A stretch of 64,000 nt of DNA, taken from positions 1,554,001 to 1,618,000 of the forward strand of contig BSBK01002080.1 of assembly GCA_027943335.1 (NCBI GenBank), read 5' to 3'. The DNA comes from Chamaecyparis obtusa (Eukaryota > Streptophyta > Pinopsida > Cupressales > Cupressaceae). Positions 12,766 to 25,243 of the stretch are shown piece after piece. A program made the translations under genes and the position numbers. Within the stretch, counting starts at the first letter, position 1; each line of letters starts with the position of its first letter. The notes under the pieces are model-generated. The model was not told the origin of the DNA. It worked only from the letters and a program-made list of their open reading frames with translations, and did not search any database.

Positions 12766-13553
12766 TATTAGCCCAATTTTAGGTGATTACAGACCTTTCT
12801 TGGTTCCACCTTATTTACTTTCTTCTCTTTCTGCACCTTTTGAGGTAATTTTTTAGCCAATTGACATATCTTTTTACACACAAAACAAGCAAATGGAAAT
12901 TTTTCATATTCTAGAGGTTGTGCCCATTTTCCTGACTTTGACAAAATAACAATTATCTGAGGAAAGTCAGAGAATTGGTGAACATTAACATATGTCCTAG
13001 CATATACTAGTCTAGACCTAGATTTTGTCATTGGATCTATGGACAACAACTCACCAAAGGAACCGAACAAGCCTATGAAGACATCTTCATTCCAATATTC
13101 CAAAGGGAGACCAAGGAGTCTGACCCAAATTAGAGCTAAAACAAAGAAGGAATCATTCAGATCCACGTTGGGAGCCTGCCTTTGAAGCGCTAGAGAATAT
13201 TTACCAAACATCCAAGGGCCTTCGTATAGAGCATTGGAATGATCCTTTAAGTTAGAAAACTTAAAACAAAAAAATCATTTAGGCATCACTACTACTTCCA
13301 CCTGGCCCTTTAACTTCCATTTATTTTTTATATAGGATCTAACCACATCAATATTAGGTCTCGGGCCCAAAAATTTACCCACTAAAGTAAGCTCCATAAA
13401 TGAAATGGAATGATCAATTAGAGGATCAGGCACAAAATTTTCATACTCACCCTTTCAAGGATTGGATATGTTGTTCACTTCAGGGCAAGAAAATTCCCCA
13501 CTAGGATTGGTTCTAAAAAGTGATGACCACGGTCGTAGAGGCTGATTAGGCTT
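12766..13553 (-). pseudogene. L1 (LINE) ORF1 relic, DUF4283 and zinc-knuckle part
   Basis: On the minus strand, downstream of the solo-LTR break, the frame reads a DUF4283-type RNA-binding region. Recognisable pieces are GPRPNIDVVRSYIKNKW, ALYEGPWMFGKYSLALQ, IWVRLLGLPLEYWNEDVF and SRLVYARTYVNV. They are followed by FACFVCKKICQLAKKLP, where the CCHC knuckle has lost its His and last Cys. One in-frame stop sits near 13279. DUF4283 plus CCHC is the usual layout of plant L1 ORF1 proteins, which bind the element RNA. The N-terminal part continues at 14583-14877, interrupted by a solo LTR. No ORF2 follows before 12468. Confidence 0.85.
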
Positions 13554-14587
13554 TGTTGGAAATTTGGCTGAGTTGGTTACATAGATGTTTCCATTATGGA
13601 AACATATGATCCACATGAAGATAGCACAGGTCAGAGAGCTAGTATGTCAGAGCGCAATGCAAATTGTCTAAGTATGAGACAGTGTGTTTTTACCAGTGAA
13701 CCAAAAGATAGTTTTGATTTGTGATGTTGATTGGAGTAATTTTAGTGCTTATGCACTTGAACATAGACTCTATGGTGACTATTGAAGACTCACCTCAAAG
13801 CGCAAGTCAATATGGCATGTAGGGAAGAAGTTATGATAGTTTTACTAAAGACAGTGTTGAGCCGACAGGACAGAATTTGAAGACAGAATTGATAAAGAGT
13901 TAAGGGATTATTTTTTTTATCAAAATAATGACTTAAAAATATAAAGGGATGACATCCTATATGTTAACCCTTGGATAAATATATTTTTTAATATGATAGC
14001 CGACTGGAAAGTAATTAATCTTAATAACTTGTATAAAGATATGTAAAAATGTAATGTAAAAGAGAAGTGATGTATATGCGAATGTAATAGCGAAAGTGAA
14101 GAGCAGCAAAGAGATATTGATGCAAGTAGTATAAGGTTATGTACCTTGACCTATTTCTATAATCAATGAATATTGTATATTACTTGTTTGGGTAGTGGGC
14201 TCATCTGGTAATCACATTTTGTACTACCAACTCCTAACAGGGTTGAGGCTTCTAACAAAGCCTATAGTCCCTTAATCAGGATTGAGACACTATATGCATG
14301 TAATAGACTCCTAACAGGGTCAACATCCTTAATAGGATACTTTTGATTAGTGGATCTTTGTCGGTACCATCCCCACCGAGGTTTTCCCTTGGCCAGGGTT
14401 TCCTTGAGAACAAATAATGTGTTATGAGTTCTTTAGTTTTATTGCTATGCATGTTGTTTAGCTTTCTATGTTATGCATTTGTTAAGATAATCTGTTATAT
14501 CCATAATTGGGCAAAAGTTAAAGTTTGTAGAATACTGATTCACCCCCGCCCCCCCCCCTCTCAGTATTCCCTATTTCTAATAGGCTT
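13549..14587 (+). mobile_element. Solo Copia LTR with GGCTT target duplications
   Basis: A single LTR at 13554-14582 (TGTTGGAAATTTGGC ... CTATTTCTAATA, the last CA mutated to TA) is bounded by GGCTT at 13549-13553 and GGCTT at 14583-14587. It has no internal region and no partner, as expected after recombination between two LTRs. It shares CTCCTAACAGGG (14231-14242), a C-rich run (14543-14558) and the early TTTCCATTATGGAAAC word with the LTR at 11342-12467, so it belongs to the same Copia group. Confidence 0.92.
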
Positions 14588-14877
14588 TCCACTTTCCCCA
14601 AAGTCCTTTTTTGGAACCTCCCCAGAGTGACCTTAAAAAAATTAAGCAGGTCAAAAAGAGGCCCACCATCCCATGGGTCCCCATTCATTGATTCAGTATC
14701 ATCCTATGATCCTTCCATTGACTTCTCCCCAATAATTTTCCTCAAAGGCACCAACGTACCACCACCAACATCACGAGTTGTAGATCCAAAAAGAGACCTG
14801 TCATTGCATGAGTTCCCGCTCTCACTACCTATTATTTCATATGATCCTAGATGTTGTTCCTATGACATTGCCTAAGG
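14583..14877 (-). pseudogene. L1 ORF1 relic, N-terminal part
   Basis: This is the minus-strand continuation of the L1 ORF1 relic beyond the solo LTR. It reads through segments such as NGDPWDGGPLFDLLNFFKVT with one stop near 14690. It is serine/glycine-rich and lacks a known domain, as is usual for this part of plant L1 ORF1. Joining it with 12766-13553 across the LTR is supported by the target duplication at the break. Confidence 0.65.
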
Positions 14878-15189
14878 GAAAAATATCAAGCAAGGCTGAA
14901 GAATTTTGTGACAATAGTACTGTTACATATGAAGTTATTTTCACCCCTAAATAAAAGAAATATATCCTGAAGTTATCATATAAGTGAAAATAAAACCCTT
15001 ATAATGCTTTGGTGAAATAAATTTTAGTATTTTCTCAATATGAGTCCATTTCTAGTACAAAGGAATTCACCAGACCTGTTATAAGCCAAATTGTTAAATA
15101 TTTTCTTATCCTTTTCTTAATGTGAGATTTATCAATAGAAATTGTCTCATTTATGTTTTTAGTTGTAACACACCATTCTTTAGATATAC
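14878..15189. other. Unassigned spacer
   Basis: AT-rich sequence between the L1 relic and the PPR relic, with no frame or repeat that I can support. Confidence 0.3.
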
Positions 15190-16402
15190 ATTTTTTAAAT
15201 GATATCCCAATCGTAGTAGAAAAGACTCCCTTCCTCTTCTAATTGACGAGTTGTGCAACCTAATTCATTCATTGGTATCACATTTATGGTCATCATGTGC
15301 ATACACCTCCACCTTTATGGTCAAAACTTACTAATTAAAGACATACGAGATATTACATTATGAGAAACCACATAACACATACTTCAATCATTTTATTTCA
15401 TTCTGTAAAATGATGCATCTTTGAGGCATTTTACCAAGAAACTCATTTGCATTTATACTCTATCAAACACTCCACGTGCCTTTCCTGTAGACCCCAAATT
15501 TGCATACATATTTTCCAAAGTACTTGCAACTAAATATTGCAAAACATGTCACCAAAACCATTCTATGTGACTATGCAATTGTGATCTAAGACCGCATTTA
15601 TGTGAGGCATTTATCAAAAGTTTACGTGCATTTTGTACACCTATATGAAATCACAAAAAAAAAACTTTATGCTTCAATGGATGTTTATAAACTAATCTAG
15701 TGCTATCATTTGATGTGTACCCTACACTCATTTCACCCCATTTTGGCTAATTAGGTAAAGAGAGACACTAGCAAAACTTGTAGATCCTGGCATTACTCCT
15801 ACCACATGGAGATTGTTTAAGGTTTTTAAGCTCTTTCAAAAAATCCCACTTGTGTTTTATGAGGAATGTCCATACCATATTTCACATCCTCCATTGATGC
15901 ACGGGTCATGATAATACTGGAAAAAAATTGTGAAAAATTACCTGATACCTTACGTTTGAACTTGATCATTTTTTTCTAAAACCTTTTCACCAAATAAGTT
16001 TTGTGCAAATCCTACAACTCATAGGATATCCTCAAGACCATACTATATTTGTCCATGCTTTGAAGGATTTCCATACCCTACACCAAAGCTTCTCATTACA
16101 TTCATGCATAAGAGGAAACTGATCAATGTTGTTGATTTGGCTTTGTAGCTGCCAATTGCATTGGCTTAAAAGTTTCAAAAGGATTTTTACCAAATTCAAT
16201 TATGTGCATTATATATGCTTCCCCAATTGATTCTTCTCAAAAATTCACTTTTCTTTCTCCCAAAATCCACTCCATTGACCACATACTTAGCATGAATTTC
16301 CATTAAACAAAGCAATTCTCCATTCCCATTAACAAAATCAAATCTGTAGTCCACCACAAATTTGAACTTTGTGCAGCACGTAGCCCTATATTGGCATTTC
16401 AT
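15190..16402 (-). pseudogene. Pentatricopeptide repeat (PPR) protein pseudogene, PLS/E+ type
   Basis: Reading the minus strand in all three frames gives a chain of PPR signatures in the right order. MEIHAKYVVNGVDF lies near 16270, then FETFKPMQLAATKPNQ (about 16175-16130), VVGFAQNLFGEKVLEK (about 16020-15970), ASMEDVKYGMDIPHK (about 15900-15857), HVVGVMPGSTSFASV (about 15808-15762), and LENMYANLGSTGKARGVFD (about 15519-15462). Further down, QLEEEGSLFYYDWDII near 15250-15200 resembles the E+ region of DYW-class proteins. Many frameshifts and stops break it, so it is dead. Intact members are intronless and edit or process organelle RNA. It is the only relic of a host-type gene that I recognise here; whether it is an original locus or a retrocopy cannot be told. 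Confidence 0.75.
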
Positions 16403-18884
16403 TCCTACACTTTCTGATAATTTTTTAATTCACTTTTATTTTCATGTTCACTAGACACATCCATTCGAATGCGACCCGAATTGTCGCATAGATTCTTTGA
16501 GAGTCATTCTCATTGTCATTGCAATAGACACATAAAATTAATTGGTTTATGAACGTTGTATGCATATAAAGATCCCAAATTCATTACTCATTCTCAAGGA
16601 ACACATTTCTATTCATTAAAGCATGAAACATAACAACAACCTATTAATGAACATGGCTTCTTGAAAGCAATGTAAATAGAAAACAAACAATGTGCTTTAG
16701 TATTACTCCTTTGAGAAACATAAAATAATCTGAATGTTATGGAGGCTACCTTCTCTTGCATTTTGTTGAAATCTTAATTAGGGAACCAATCCGTTCACTC
16801 AAAATTTGTTAGAGGAAGAAAACACTTCTAATGAGCACTTGACATATAACTTTTGGACCCTTTTTTTTCTTTCTTACATGAGCATATTCATTTTCATTTT
16901 TATATTGATGCAACTTGGGAAATCGCTAGGATTGATTTTTGCTCCCATTGACCTACTGAGCGAACAACAAATTGTTCATTGTGCATTCTTCATTTGTCAG
17001 TATTTAGAACTTGAAAACTTTCTGACCTTCCAAGTGAACTCTTCACTGCCAGACAAAAAAGGTAATGGGTCTTACAAGTTTGTATGCATTCATAGAAGTG
17101 TTTTAAAACATTTAAAGTAACCTTGGTTTATTTTCCTTTTCCTTGGCAAAGTTGGGTCTCGTGTTAATGACTTGATAAATTCTTTCTCTCCCTTTTATCT
17201 CCTTTTATTAAAAAAAATCATGTTGGGCACTCATTGCGAATAAATTACACTCCCAACAAGCCAACAAGCTACTTTCTCTAGTGACTCCCAACTATAGGAA
17301 AATAGAGAATGAGCCCTCCTATAACAATATTTTAAATCATTTTTGAATAATGATTTAAATAAAAACTTTATTTACCCTTTCTTTCTCTTTTTGGGGTCCC
17401 ACCAAATGCATCCAGATGCATGGCCTTTAGAAGGTCATTAAAATCATTAAAATGATTTATTAGAACTTTGATTATATCTTATGTCTCAATTCCTTACATA
17501 GATGTATATTATTATTTAAATCATAGAAATAATTTAAAAAATAAAATATATAACAATCTTGAGATGATTACAACTAGATGAGGCAAGTTGGGTCCCTATG
17601 TGGGTTCAAATTAAAATAATAATTCGCAATCAACTAGGCCACGAAATTGATTTGACACTATTACAACATGAATTCTAGCCCAAAAGAATGAAGTGGTAAT
17701 CACTTAAAGACGACTTCTAACTATTCTATTTTATTATCCAACAAAAACTCAAAGCCCTTAGAAATGGTTCCAAAAACTTATCTAACGACAATGCAAGACC
17801 ATAACAACTAGTAAGCATGAAGATTTGTATGCTAAGAATCAACCTATAAAATGGTTTTTCTTGATGGTGCATGAGGTGAGAGATTTTAATCGTCAAAATT
17901 CCTTTTATTTCATTATCTCTACAATTGAACATAACAAATTGTATTTCATTTTAGCCTTGTAAAAATATCAAACACTGCCATACAACCTTGCAACCAAGCA
18001 TGGAGGTACATTTACATGCATACAATCTGAAGAACTGATTTTAAATTCTTAACCATCACCTAGATGTAAGATTATAAAACTCAAAGTGAGCCCTATGACA
18101 TATATTTCTCTATGCAAATTACAAAATATAACAAACTTCAAATGATTTGAAGTTTGTAAAAATATCAAGCAAACTCTAGGGACTTTTAAACTTGCACATG
18201 AGTACACTGTTATACTGACACTACATGGAAACAACTGGCTTCTCTTGACAATCAATAGACAATGAATTATATATCTCTAAAAATGGTTACACAGATGATG
18301 TAACACTGTGCAATTAAAAATCATAATAGATTGCATTTGGTTTGAGCTTGTAAAACATGTCAAATAGGTTATTGGGGTTCTAAAAATGGACATAGGATCT
18401 CACTAATATGTTTTAAACATAGGGAAATGATCTTTTCACCATGAAAATCAATAGCATGTGAAATGTGAGTCTCCAAAATAGGCTACTTCAACTTTTCTGA
18501 AAATGTGCAAACTGTAGATCTATGTTAGACCCTCAAATCAAGTACTTCAAACACAAGTCCCATCTAACTGTGGAGAGATGAAAAATAGAAAATGTGCTTA
18601 GTGATAATAGTTGAAAATATCCCCAAATTAGTTTTTCATAACATTCATCAAGCTCTCACCTATTCATTCTCAAACTGAGCAACTCATAAAAGTTTTCAGG
18701 GGTCTTCTTTTTGTGCCTTAGTCAAGATTTCAACATAGTCACTTCAAATTATTTTAGAATTTAAAGCCTCCAACACCATGATATATACACTTATTTCCAT
18801 CACCAACATATACCTTCTAACTTTTCCCATGACCAATGTGAAACCTTATTAGCCAAGTCTCCCAGTATGTTATCATTATTGATA
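16403..18884. other. Unassigned region, about 2.5 kb
   Basis: AT-rich sequence with no protein-family signature on either strand. The longest frame (plus 16806-17120, 104 codons) is hydrophobic at its start and resembles nothing I know. A word of the form TTGTAAAA(A/C)AT(A/G)TCAA recurs near 17958, 18155 and 18349 at about 195 bp spacing, too little to call a tandem repeat. Confidence 0.3.
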
Positions 18885-20024
18885 CCCTCTATAAGAATAA
18901 TTTAGATGAAACACTCCTCATATGTCTCAATTTTGATGAAGAACATACAACTTTACAAGAGGTACACAAAGGTATTTGTGGTATCCACTCTATTGGACCT
19001 AATCTAGCAAAGAAGCTTATTATATTTGGATATTATTGGCCCACCATAGAGAAAGATACTTACAAGTTTGTACAAAAATACCAAAAATGTTAGATACATA
19101 GACATTTGATACATGCACTAGCCCAAGAACTACAACCCATTACAGCCCAATGGTCATTTTCACAATTCACACTCAATCTTGTTGGCAAGATCCATCCTAA
19201 TTCCTCCAATGATCATAAATTTATTCTTACTACCACTAAGTATTTTATGAATTAGGTAGAAGCTATCATAAGGACATGTATTAAAAGAAAATAGATATCC
19301 AAAATTATCCTTAATTACATTATATGTCAATATGGGTTTCCCCTTTCCATCATCACAGATAATGTTTGTCTCTTCAATAACTAGGATGTATGTGAACTCG
19401 GTGAAAAATTCCATATCAAACATCATTTTTGTATGCAGTACTACCCTCAAAGTAACAACCAAACTGAGGTGTCAAATAAAACCATCCTGAAGATCCTCAA
19501 AAATATTGTCAATGACACTGGTAATGACTAGAACTTTAGCTTATTCATATCTTATGATCCTGCAAAATCAACATCCATACACCATTCAGAGCCACCTTAT
19601 ACTCTCTTATTTATGGATTAAAATCTATTCTTCCAACTAAGGTCAAGCTACCTTCACTATCCGTGTTAATATAGAATCTTTATACAAATGACAAGTATCA
19701 TGTATCTAGACTACATGAGCTAGAATTACTTGATGGGAAGTAACACAATGCTTTAAACCATGTACAAGCTTATCAAAACTATGTTTTAAAAGCTATAATA
19801 AGAAATTCAAGATCAAATTCTTTAAAATAGGAGACTTGGTATTAATGGAGAATTAGAAGGATTTGGTTGATAAAGAAAAGCCAAACAAACTTGAACCAAA
19901 TTGGTTAGGCCCTTATATTGTCACAAAAACCTATGGAACAAGTGCATATTAGTTTTCCATGCTAGGTTAACCTCTACCAATACCCATAAACAACATGTAT
20001 CTTCACAAGTTTTATACATAGCTC
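18885..20024 (+). pseudogene. Ty3/gypsy integrase relic
   Basis: The plus strand shows an H2C2 zinc-binding region (EVHKGICGIHS ... YYWPTIEKD ... FVQKYQKC). The integrase core follows, with degraded catalytic sites: LNLVGKI where the first Asp is now Asn, IITDN with the second Asp kept, and QYYPQSNNQTEV with the Glu kept. The C-terminal GDLVLMEN and KLEPNWLGPYIVT come next, and the frame ends at HKFYT* near 20024. Several stops and frame changes occur. The type resembles Tat/Ogre-group gypsy pol. No RT, RNase H, or LTR pair is visible around it, so it is a decayed fragment. The opposite-strand frame at 19160-19462 is its shadow. Confidence 0.82.
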
Positions 20025-21664
20025 TTAGAAAGTCTTTTTTTTTAAAAGTAAAAAATACAAACAATTTTTAAAAAAATTAAAAATTAAAAATTAAAATTAA
20101 AATATTGTCACCTTGATGAAAACCTAGCAAATAAGCATCTTGTGTGACACTAAAAAAATAAGCATCAATGTATGGTGAAAACTATTTTGGCATCTCCTTG
20201 GACAAGTATCATGGTGAAAACCTAGCAATTAGGCACCATGAATAGAAATTATTGTTCCATTGTCTAGCCTCACTCTATTTGAATTATTCACCTTTCCATC
20301 ATCACATTCATATCCATAGTAGATTTTCATAATAATTGTCTTGTCCTACTATTGGTGGCTTGAGATTCATCGGTCTTCTATGTCATCAACACCCTCCATG
20401 ATCATCATGATTTAGTCCATCATGTCAATCACATAATAAATTATCTTATATCCTAACTGGGGGCAAGAACTATGTCACTATTCACTGAAATGTCCTACAA
20501 AAATCTTAAAATTAGAAAATATCCTAAAAAAATCATAAAATGTTTTGAAAAAACCATTAAAATTAGATAAAGCCATAAGAAATTTCTAAAATTATAAAAT
20601 GTCTTGAAAAAATCCTAAAAATTAATGTTCTAAATGAATCTCATAAATATTAGAAAATGTCTTGAAAATATAAAAAAGTCTTGAAAAAGTTTTGAAAATC
20701 ATACAAAATTCTAAAAAAACCCATGAAAATAAGAAAATGTCATGAAAGAATCAAAAAACCCATTAAACGTCATGAAAAAATCCCTAAAAATATAAAAATA
20801 TTAAAAATCCAAAAACAATCTTCTATTTTTCACTCATTTTAAAATAATCTTTTTTAAATGGCATGTATTGAATGAACGCCAAATATAACACAAGTTTGAA
20901 CATTGAGCTTAGTAAATCACACATCAATTGATAGACATATTGACTAGTCCTTAATGAAATAGATCACCTTGTCTTATCAATTGGTCTATCATTATCAATC
21001 CTTTTGTCACATGGTCATTATGTACAGAGATGGATATGCTTGAAATAAGACAAGTCAATCTTATACAAGGTACCTCATTCCTAAAACTAGATATCATCAT
21101 CATCAATGTCATTACCAAACACACACATAACAAAGACAAGATAAGTATAGTTGTTGGCTTGTTGTCTAAGTGAGCCTTATCTTAATTTGATTTATATTAA
21201 GTCATGTTCTTATACTTCTCCAGGATATCCATAAGTGATTAGAGAAGTTGAGATGGTTCTTTTAGCGACTTTTCTTACTACTTTCAATCCTAGGTGGAAT
21301 CCACAAGACTTGGACAATATATTTTAGTATCTTAACAATATATCCAACCCTATTCATTGACTGAAGACAAGATAATGCAACTCAATAAGGTTATACAAAC
21401 CTTCTTCACTTTGAGTACTACCAAATTCAAGAGGGGTTTTTCTATTACTTAAATCTATAGATATAATAAATATATGCCACAAAACTCATTGTAGATATTT
21501 GGTAGTGGATGGTTCTCAGATTAATTAAAATGGCTTTATTTATTATACCAATTCCATTCTTAATCCCATTATAGCTTTAAGTAGTGCTCAGAATGAAACT
21601 AAACTAAACCTACTCCTAAAACAAAAATTAAATTGACTTGATTTTAAATTTTTCCCATCAAATA
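20025..21664. other. Probable 3' untranslated remains of the gypsy relic, and unassigned AT-rich DNA
   Basis: After the integrase relic, words such as ATGGTGAAAACCTAGCAA recur (about 20113, 20209) and ACTGGGGGCAAGAAC (about 20456) resembles a PPT, consistent with a gypsy 3' region. From about 20490 to 20830 the sequence is A-rich with repeated AAAATGTC(T/A)TGAAAAAATC-type words at irregular spacing. No LTR boundary could be confirmed. Confidence 0.4.
20490..20830. repeat. A-rich degenerate short repeat
   Basis: Repeated words around AAAATGT(C/T)(T/A)TGAAAAAA(T/A)CC(T/A)AAAA occur roughly every 30-70 bp. The spacing is irregular and the units diverged, so this is a low-order AT repeat and not a defined satellite. 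Confidence 0.45.
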
Positions 21665-23000
21665 TGTTGGAAATAATAGGTACTGAGGAGGGGTGACTCA
21701 GTACTAACAAACTTTCAACCTTTTACTGATACCCTTAAACAGTAATAAAAGAAACTTCTAAACTGTAAAGCATATAATAGAAACTATAATGTGAAAGTGC
21801 AATAAATCAAATAACAACATACTTATTTTTATTGTGGAAACCCTTGGTCTGAGTGAAAAACCACGGTGGGGATGACACCCACAATTCTTTCACTACAGTA
21901 GAAAAGAGTGCTTGGTTAAGAGCTTACAATCTGTCACTTTTAAGGTGACTCACCCTGTTAGGAGTGACTCATACCTTGTTAGAAGTATCTTCAGTCTAAT
22001 TACAGAATACCTTGTCAAAGGATTTAATCCCACTATTACAATGTTCACCCTATTAAGGGATATACATAAGAAGTCTTGCTAAAGACTACCCAATTAAGGG
22101 ATTTACAACCTGTTGAAACTATTATGAATACAACAAGAATAAATGACCTATAATTTGCACTCTGCAATGTTGATCAGATCCCTTATTCTCTATTCTTATT
22201 TTCTCTTCAACTTTGTAACATCTTTGTGAACAACTTTTTGATTGTAGCTTCAAATCTTCACCAACTTTTCACAACATCAACAACAACAACTACTTCAACA
22301 TCTCTCTTTCTTCTTGCAAATTTGTCCTAATATATTGTCTTTACAGCCAAGTATAAAACCTAATTAGGGTTTTCATTCTTCTCCAAATGTGTTTCTCCAA
22401 CCTTAGTTAATGGGCAAAAACATAAAATCATTATCATGTGGGCCAAATCACAACATATGTTTTTATTCCCAATGTGCAATATTCCTTCAAGTTTATTTGT
22501 CAAACATGCCTTGGAATCATAAAAAGATCCGTACACAAGTTCCAATAAATTGATTCAATCATCTCCTCAAACAATGTACTACATTTTCTCTATTGTCCAG
22601 ATTTAGTGAATCTTCCACCATCATGACCGATTTGGCTAATGAAGTAACATGATTTGATAACCAATGTATGTCCTTGTTCACCTTTATGACTGGTTGCTAA
22701 TGTCTTGACTTTTACCTATACCAGTTTATGGTCCCACCTGTTTTCCTTTACTAATCTACTCCCTTTACTTGTTCGACCTTCACTTATTATCTTGTTCATC
22801 TATTACCTTCATGTGTACTAATTACTATATTACTTTACCGATTAGAATACTACTTATCAGTTGGTTATACATATGTACCAGTTGGTATAGTTTCACATAC
22901 TTAGAAAAAATGATCTCACCGATTGAATGGTTTTCCAGCAATGACAATCATGCTCTTCATACTCATCATAAATGGCATCTATCTCATCAATATGCCAACA
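21665..23000 (-). repeat. LTR of a second Sirevirus-like Copia fragment (1336 bp)
   Basis: On the minus strand it starts TGTTGGCATATTG next to a PPT (CCAAAGGGGAGAT) and ends CTATTATTTCCAACA. It carries the same blocks as the other Copia LTRs: CACCCTGTTAGGAG on plus (21951-21964) and the CCACGGTGGGGATGACACC block on plus at about 21863-21881. Left flank on plus is AAATA (21660-21664). No second LTR copy is present to the right, so the element is truncated at its 5' side. Confidence 0.83.
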
Positions 23001-23095
23001 ATCTCCCCTTTGGCATTGATGGAAAAAACTTGTGAAAATTTACATACTCCATGTCTAAGTTACATACTCCCCCTAAAATTACTCTCCCTTTGATA
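23001..23095 (-). other. Polypurine tracts of the second Sirevirus-like fragment
   Basis: Minus-strand purine tracts lie at about 23001-23013 (CCAAAGGGGAGAT, abutting the LTR), 23068-23079 (TTTTAGGGGGAG) and 23081-23092 (ATCAAAGGGAGA). The multiple copies mirror the pattern before the LTR at 11342. Confidence 0.65.
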
Positions 23096-23229
23096 ATCAT
23101 ATATGCATTAGAAACTCTATATACTATACTATATACTATATTCTTCTATACTCCCTCTTTTTGGCAACAATGCCAAAATCTATAAGAAAAATTGTATATA
23201 CAAGGGTGTTTTACAACTTATCAAATCTA

Positions 23230-25243
23230 GATTTGAAGTTTTCCTTAGCACTATAAAGTGAGTGCTCCCATGAATCCTTCAATGTTGATAGTGCAATATG
23301 TTTTCCATGGAGTCCAGATGCCAGTTATTCCTTATTGTCTATTGTACTCATCTCAAGAGTACCTATCAATGCTTCATCCTTCTTGATGTATTCTTGGATT
23401 ATATCTATGTGAGGGGTCAGGAAACCATGTAACTCTAGTAGTGTCATTTGTATTCTTTCCTCTTTATATTTGAGTTTCCTCTCCTTGAATATCAGTTCCT
23501 TTACTTTGGCAATATGATCCATCATTGAATTGTTCAAGGTATCTAATTTATTTGCAAATGTAGCCAAGTCAATTTATAGCTCTTCCTTCTTGGTCTTTAT
23601 GTATGTTGTGAAGTTAGTGAGTATGGATATCTTGGTAAATATTTTACCAACATCAAGTAGTGAGTCCTTAAGCTCTATGTTGAGTTGAAATAATGCAACT
23701 TTTTCAAGTTAAATCTTTTGTAGCAACTTCTCCATCATTTCTTGTTCTGACCTCTTCTCGGGCCTCATTGTAATCTCTTCTTCCATGTCATGATCTAATC
23801 TTGTGATTGCATTAGTTAAAGTTTTAAGTTGATCAATTTGTGACTCATTTTCATCAAAATTTACTTCAAGTACTAATTCAAAAAGAATAGAAATTGCTTT
23901 CCTCATAATTTTCTTCTTATACCTCTTTTTCTTTTGTCGGTTCTTCTCTGCCTTTTCTACTAACTTCTTTAAAAAGAATAGTTGTTCCTTTGGTTTCAAT
24001 TTATTGAAGTCTTTCTTCATAGTAGAAAATTCAGGATCATCTTCATATTCCTCTTCTTCTTCATAATCATCTTCTTCTTCTTCCATTCTCTTCATTTTCT
24101 TTATGTCGTTGGTATCTTGTTGTGTTGTTTGTGAAGCACTAGGAGTGCTATCCTTTTGTGTATTTTCTTCTTCACCTTGTTTACTCTCATCTATCTTCCT
24201 CATATCAATTGGATTAACAATTTGAGTATTGACTGGGGTATTTTTTGTAGGGGGTACTTTTTTTGTACTAGTAGTATCTTGAATACTTTGTTCCCTTGTT
24301 ATGGTATTTTCTCACTTTGTGTCCTTATCTGTTTCATTTTCCTATACTTTTTCTTGTTGTTGCTCAACTTGTTTATCTTGAGTGTCCTCTTTTTTAGTGT
24401 CCTTGGATTATTTTGTAGTCTCATTTACCTATTTTGTTTCTTTGTTCTTTTCTACTTCATCAACTTTTTTGACTTCAGTATCAACTACATCCTTATCAAT
24501 CTCAATAGGATTCATCTCTAGTGGTGTCTAGAGTTGTGTACACAATAAATGTTAGCTCATACACAATAAATGTGTCATCTCCTTGAGATGTACCTATAGT
24601 ATCCTACATCAGTGGTTGGTATAAATTGAATATTATTCTCTAAATCATGATCGATTCATCGTCAACTTCTTTCTCTTTTCTAACTAATAATTTTCCTATC
24701 CTGTTACCAATACTGAATCTGCCTTTATAGTTTTCAAGTCCTTCATCCACTTCTTTTACTGTTAAATGTGGCATAGTATAGATAAGAGTTATTTATCTTG
24801 ATTTCTTTTCATCCTTGACTACAACTTCCAATCTAACATTGAATGCTTCAAATAATTCATTAGGTATATGACCTTTCAATTGTTTTGGAACTCTAATGAA
24901 CTTAAGAAAATGAAATATAATTGCATCCTCAATTATTTTCTTATCTTCATCAGATAACCTAGCAAACTTAAAGTTACTGATGTTGTTGATCATTCTCTAT
25001 TCTCCAATTACTTGTGCAACTTCAGTTATAGTCATAGGAATGTCAAACCTTATTTTATTATACTTACCTAAGTTTTTAATCTCCTTATCTTAATCTATTT
25101 TCTCAATGTCTCCTTCTTTCAGTTTCCTCTTTTTTCTCGAAGAGGCCTTGGTTTGACCTCTAGTTTTTCTTTTCTTGTATGTTTTTGTTATTACAGGTTG
25201 AGGTGCCTCTGGTGGATTATAGTTTATATTAATTATTGTGATC
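23230..25243 (-). pseudogene. E/K-rich coiled-coil 3' ORF of the second Sirevirus-like fragment
   Basis: Minus-strand frames from about 25243 down to about 23230 form one broken reading frame. It has a basic start (KTYKKRKTRGQTK), a helical segment FHFLKFIRVPKQLKGHIPN (about 24913-24857), a long T/E/K-rich region, an acidic run EEEEDDYEEEEEYEDD (about 24090-24035), a basic run KKKRYKKK and a helical end. The spacing of H-x-LKF, LK-x-x-IP(N/D) and the C-terminal helix resembles the frame at 8919-11138 (KHMLKFKK ... LKTMIPDNVW). I read the two as diverged members of one family. Stops and frame changes show it is dead. Position directly before PPT and LTR matches an env-like or accessory ORF. 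Function unknown. Confidence 0.55.

Noticed and set aside
16806..17120. 104-codon plus frame with a hydrophobic start
   Set aside because: No recognisable domain, AT-rich composition that favours Phe/Ile codons, and no neighbour that supports a gene.
17940..18420. Possible 195 bp tandem repeat
   Set aside because: Only a short word recurs at about 195 bp spacing; the sequence between does not align well enough by eye.
19160..19462. 100-codon minus frame
   Set aside because: It is opposite the gypsy integrase relic, whose plus-strand motifs explain the region.
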